This document shows, one piece after another, positions 21,494 to 24,290 of a stretch of DNA of 24,290 bases; positions within the stretch are counted from its first letter, which is position 1, and the number at the start of each line of letters is the position of its first letter. The notes beneath the pieces are model-generated. The model was not told the DNA's origin and did not search any database. It worked only from the letters and a program-made list of their open reading frames with translations. The position numbers were made by a program, and so were the translations under genes. Source of the DNA: Gemmatimonadaceae bacterium (GTDB lineage Bacteria; Latescibacterota; UBA2968; UBA8231); assembly GCA_002726335.1 (NCBI GenBank), contig PBSR01000093.1:1-24290 (forward strand), read 5' to 3'.

Positions 21494-22645
21494 ATGCCCT
21501 GGTTGAGCAACGCCTGGCGCTCGTGGTGCATTCTGTCCTTCACCCTCGCATTCGCCACGGTCGTCGGTGCGGCCCAATACGACCCCGGTGAGGATCCACC
21601 CTACGCCGCCGCCCTGCTGGTCGAGGCCGAGACGGGCGCCGTCCTGTTCGAACACAATCCCGATGTACTGCGGTCACCGGCCAGTACGCAGAAGCTGCTG
21701 TTGCAGCTCGTCGTTATGGATGCCATCGCCGACGGCCGCTACAGCATGGGCGATTCGGTCTACACATCAGCCTGGGCCAGTCGCATGGGTGGCTCCCAGG
21801 TCTTTCTCAAACAGGGCGAAGTCTTTCCGTTGAGCGAGTTGATGGCGGCCATCGTCATCTCCTCCGCCAACGACGCTTGTGTCGCTGTCGCCGAACATAT
21901 CGGCGGCTCCGTGGACGGCTTCATCGATCTCATGAACACCAAGGCGCAGCAGTTGCAGCTTGACTCGACTCGTGTCGTCAACGTACACGGACTCGACGAC
22001 ACACCTGCCGCCGAAGGCAACCGCACCAATGCCCGCGACCTGGCCGTCCTGGCGCAGGCCCTGCTCGCGCATCCGCAGATTCTCGAGTGGTCGTCGACGC
22101 GAATCCGACCTTTCCGTGACGGCAAGTTCCAGCTGTACACGACAAACAAGCTGCTCGGACGCTTTCGTGGCCTGGACGGTCTGAAGACGGGATACACTCA
22201 GCGCGCCGGCCACAATCTTGTGGCCACCGCCCGTCGCCAGGAGATGCGCCTCATCTCCGTCATCATGGGTGCCCGCAGCGACAAGCAGCGGGAGCGGGAG
22301 ACGTCACAACTGCTCAGTTGGGGCTTCAACCATTTCGTCAAAGGACCCATCGCCGTGGCGGGCGAGACCATCGGCAGTGTTCCCCTCGACTGGGGCCTGG
22401 CGCCGGAGGTATCTGCCGTGCTCGCCGACACGGTCGTTGCCGTGCTCACGCCTGAGCAGCGGCGTCGCATCAAGCGTGACATCGAGCTTCCCGCTCTGCG
22501 CGAGGCCCCCATCACCGAGGGAGATTCCGTCGGCGTACTCCAGCTCAGCCTCGACGACAGATTGCTTGCCCGCGTCGACCTGGTGGCTGCCGCCACGGTG
22601 GGCCGCATGAGCATGTGGGAGAAACTGATGAGCTACTTCGAGTAG
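21494..22645 (+). CDS. dacA: D-alanyl-D-alanine carboxypeptidase, PBP5/DacA type (peptidase S11)
   Basis: A 383-residue low-molecular-weight penicillin-binding protein that trims the terminal D-Ala from peptidoglycan pentapeptides in the periplasm. An N-terminal signal peptide is visible (hydrophobic ILSFTLAFATVV, likely cut near GAA-QY). The active-site triad is complete: Ser64-Thr-Gln-Lys67, Ser124-Ala-Asn126 and Lys231-Thr-Gly233. After it comes a PBP5 C-terminal beta domain (from about 290), and the protein ends with MSMWEKLMSYFE, a likely amphipathic anchor. ATG 21494 is chosen over TTG 21491 because GGAG (21485-21488) is 5 nt from the ATG and only 2 nt from the TTG. It ends convergently, 6 bp from the rlmH stop, with no terminator in between. 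Confidence 0.95.
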   Translation: MPWLSNAWRSWCILSFTLAFATVVGAAQYDPGEDPPYAAALLVEAETGAVLFEHNPDVLRSPASTQKLLLQLVVMDAIADGRYSMGDSVYTSAWASRMGGSQVFLKQGEVFPLSELMAAIVISSANDACVAVAEHIGGSVDGFIDLMNTKAQQLQLDSTRVVNVHGLDDTPAAEGNRTNARDLAVLAQALLAHPQILEWSSTRIRPFRDGKFQLYTTNKLLGRFRGLDGLKTGYTQRAGHNLVATARRQEMRLISVIMGARSDKQRERETSQLLSWGFNHFVKGPIAVAGETIGSVPLDWGLAPEVSAVLADTVVAVLTPEQRRRIKRDIELPALREAPITEGDSVGVLQLSLDDRLLARVDLVAAATVGRMSMWEKLMSYFE

Positions 22646-22651
22646 CCGGCT

Positions 22652-23080
22652 CTATTTGTGGTAGTTCCCGCCACGCAGGATGTCGAAGGACCGATACAGC
22701 GCCTCCAGCAGCAGCAGCCGCGCCAGCCCATGAGAAAAAGTGAGGGCTGACAGCGACCAGCGCTCGCGCACCTGATCGTCGACCCCGGTGGGCATGCCGT
22801 CCGCACCACCGATGGCGAACACCAGATGTGAGTTCCCCCGCTGCAGCAGATCGCCCACGTGGGCGGACAGTTCCGTGGAGTTGTACGAACGTCCGTCTAC
22901 GTAAAGCCCGATGGGATAGGTGTTGCCCAGCAGACGGTCCGGCAGGCCGTCGGCGGCCTTCCAATGCCGGACCACCTCCACCTCCGCTTTCCCGTGGCCG
23001 GACAGCCGGCGAACATACTCCGCTTCGGCGTCCTCGTACCCGGTTTTCCCCTTGGCGTAGCTGACGACGGTCAGGTTCAT
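22652..23080 (-). CDS. rlmH: 23S rRNA (pseudouridine1915-N3)-methyltransferase RlmH
   Basis: A 142-residue SPOUT-class methyltransferase that modifies pseudouridine 1915 in helix 69 of 23S rRNA on the assembled ribosome. The length is close to the usual 155. The SAM-binding knot motif is FAIGGADGMP (about 88-97). The family's C-terminal signature is present as SALTFSHGLARLLLLEALYR and the terminal YHK. The ATG shares one base with the stop of the upstream oxidoreductase gene (TGATG), so its translation probably depends on that gene. Pairing of a ribosome maintenance gene with a sugar-type dehydrogenase looks like chance operon placement. Confidence 0.96.
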   Translation of the reverse strand: MNLTVVSYAKGKTGYEDAEAEYVRRLSGHGKAEVEVVRHWKAADGLPDRLLGNTYPIGLYVDGRSYNSTELSAHVGDLLQRGNSHLVFAIGGADGMPTGVDDQVRERWSLSALTFSHGLARLLLLEALYRSFDILRGGNYHK

Positions 23081-24138
23081 CAGTAGGCGTCGGGGCGGAT
23101 GGCCATCGATCGGTCGGCCAGCGGCAGCGACACTCGGGCGCCGCCGTTACGGTGGGACGCCACCAGTCCCAGGATGATCTCCTGGCTGCGGCAGGCCAAG
23201 TCGATCCCGCCCTGAGTCGGTGCGTCCTCATCGAGAGCCCGGACGAGATCTTCGATGGCCCGCAACGTGCCACTCTCGATCGGTGCGTCCGGCCCTCCTG
23301 CTTCTTCCAGATCCCCGCTCTCACCCACCCGGCGCCAGGTGTAGCCCGTGCCGTTCGACTGCGTGCGCAGCTTGCCCTCCGTCCCGCTCGCCTCGAACTC
23401 GTATCCTCCCGCCGGCACGAAGCTGGCCGTGACTCCGTCGACAAAACGGACGGTTCCCGACTCGATCGGTGGATCCAAGGTCAGGCGGTTGCCCTCCCAG
23501 TCGGCTTCCTCAAAACGGCAGGTCCCCTGGACCCAGTCCACGGGTCCATCCCCGGCAAGAAACTGCAGCATGTCGGCGGCGTGGGTGTGTCCCCACTGGG
23601 CTGCCGAAGCCCCGCAGTGGGCGATCACCGATTGCAGCTGGCCGATGTGCCCGGCCTCGATCATCTCCCGCAGATTCCGGTACATGCGCACGTAGCGGCG
23701 CTGCGTGCCGTAGTTGAATTTTACCCCGTGAGCCGCCAGGGCGGCGGCCATCGCATCGGCTTCTGCCATCGAGTTGCACAGCGGCTTCTCGCAGTACACG
23801 GCGCGTACGCCGTTCTCAGCGGCAAATCGAGTAACTGGTGCGTGCGGCGACGGCCGCGTGGCGATACAGACGATGTCCAGACCCTCCTGGCGAATCATCT
23901 CCTCCGGGTCTTCGTACGCGGTCCGGGCGCCATAGCGGCTGCGTGCCGCCTCGGCCTTGCCAGCCACCGGATCGCTCACGGCGACCAGGTCCGTGCGCTC
24001 GCAGGCGACGACGGCAGCGGCGTGTGAATAGGGCAGGAACAGCCTGGTGTTGGGCCGGTCGCGCACCTCGTCGTCGATCGTCGTGCCCATGCGCCCGCAG
24101 CCCACGAGGCCGACCCGGTATGTTGGTTGATCACTCAC
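23080..24138 (-). CDS. Gfo/Idh/MocA family NAD(P)-dependent oxidoreductase
   Basis: A 352-residue protein of the glucose-fructose oxidoreductase / inositol dehydrogenase family, acting on sugars, inositols or their derivatives in the cytosol. The Rossmann motif GLVGCGRMG is at 10-18, the nucleotide-site segment VAVSDP at 52-57, and the conserved YCEKPL at 115-120 includes Lys118. GGIDLACRSQEIILGLVASHRNG in two parts closes the C-terminal domain as in many family members. The start is GTG with AAGGA about 8 nt upstream. Substrate is unknown; the isomerase at 4513-5331 is a family often found in the same pathways, but the two are far apart here. It is upstream of and overlaps rlmH. Confidence 0.93.
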   Translation of the reverse strand: MSDQPTYRVGLVGCGRMGTTIDDEVRDRPNTRLFLPYSHAAAVVACERTDLVAVSDPVAGKAEAARSRYGARTAYEDPEEMIRQEGLDIVCIATRPSPHAPVTRFAAENGVRAVYCEKPLCNSMAEADAMAAALAAHGVKFNYGTQRRYVRMYRNLREMIEAGHIGQLQSVIAHCGASAAQWGHTHAADMLQFLAGDGPVDWVQGTCRFEEADWEGNRLTLDPPIESGTVRFVDGVTASFVPAGGYEFEASGTEGKLRTQSNGTGYTWRRVGESGDLEEAGGPDAPIESGTLRAIEDLVRALDEDAPTQGGIDLACRSQEIILGLVASHRNGGARVSLPLADRSMAIRPDAY

Positions 24139-24140
24139 TC

Positions 24141-24169
24141 TTGCCGTCCTTTGTCGTGCTAGGTAACTT
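24141..24169 (+). promoter_or_regulatory. Candidate promoter of tRNA-Val
   Basis: TTGCCG (24141-24146), 17-bp spacer, TAACTT (24164-24169). Box sequence and spacing resemble the dacA promoter, with the same TTGCCG. Transcription would start near 24176, about 10 nt before the mature tRNA. It lies directly beyond the GTG start of the minus-strand oxidoreductase. Confidence 0.4.
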
Positions 24170-24185
24170 TTATCTCTTCGAGTTG

Positions 24186-24259
24186 GGGCGATTAGCTCAG
24201 ATGGTTAGAGTGCCTGCTTGACATGCAGGAGGCCGCTGGTTCAATTCCAGCATCGCCCA
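24186..24259 (+). tRNA. tRNA-Val (anticodon GAC)
   Basis: A complete 74-nt cloverleaf. The acceptor GGGCGAT pairs fully with ATCGCCC. The D stem is GCTC/GAGT, with one G-T pair, around AGATGGTTA. The anticodon stem CCTGC/GCAGG holds the loop TTGACAT, with anticodon GAC at 24220-24222. The T stem GCTGG/CCAGC has loop TTCAATT. Discriminator base is A, as usual for valine. The 3' CCA is not encoded (CCG follows), so it must be added after transcription. About 31 bases remain to the window edge, with no clear second RNA or terminator. Confidence 0.96.
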
Positions 24260-24290
24260 CCGCTATAACGAAAAAGGGTCCCCAGGCTCG

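Noticed and set aside
24186..24290. Integration site of a mobile island at the tRNA-Val 3' end
   Set aside because: Only 31 bases follow the tRNA; there is no integrase and no repeat of the tRNA end in the window.

Overview
The window is GC-rich bacterial chromosomal DNA, densely coded on both strands, with 18 protein genes (the first cut by the left edge) and one tRNA near the right edge. The gene mix suggests an uncultured FCB-group bacterium, perhaps Latescibacterota: a double-length fused UvrA, a DUF2723 membrane glycosyltransferase, and scattered single copies of PhyH dioxygenase, MlrC-type metallopeptidase, creatininase, Gfo/Idh oxidoreductase and xylose-isomerase-like proteins. That placement is an inference from gene families only. 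I see no insertion sequence, phage gene, CRISPR array or integrase.

Left part (1-5331): the C-terminal part of a SelA-like PLP enzyme faces a minus-strand operon of creatininase, a small Tat-exported basic peptide, and a short-chain dehydrogenase. A FIST sensory protein follows on the plus strand. It converges with a minus-strand pair, a sugar phosphate isomerase/epimerase and the RNA ligase-like phosphodiesterase ThpR. The pair is driven by a near-consensus promoter whose -35 box is tandemly duplicated.

Centre (5515-18650): a long plus-strand run. It starts with a 1916-residue tandem UvrA carrying four complete ATPase sites, then a CBM9-like protein. Next come four genes joined by 1-4 nt overlaps: DUF2723 GT-C transferase with a TPR-like tail, GT2 glycosyltransferase, YbhN/AglD-type membrane protein, and NamZ-type exo-muramidase. 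YqgE/AlgH ends the run. The overlapping block looks like an envelope or protein glycosylation cassette linked to peptidoglycan sugar recovery.

Right part (18651-24290): a structured intergenic region with a 44-bp imperfect direct repeat separates the convergent yqgE and PhyH genes. A minus-strand MlrC-PhyH pair diverges from a PBP5-type D,D-carboxypeptidase, with two predicted promoters overlapping in one short AT-rich patch. Then come RlmH and a Gfo/Idh/MocA oxidoreductase sharing one base on the minus strand, and a tRNA-Val(GAC).

Most genes are recognisable families. The more unusual points are the fused UvrA, the overlapping glycan cassette, the creatininase-Tat peptide-SDR operon, the structured intergenic repeat, the doubled -35 box, and ThpR's lack of a standard start codon at its homology-defined N-terminus. 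No stretch over 300 bases lacks a gene.
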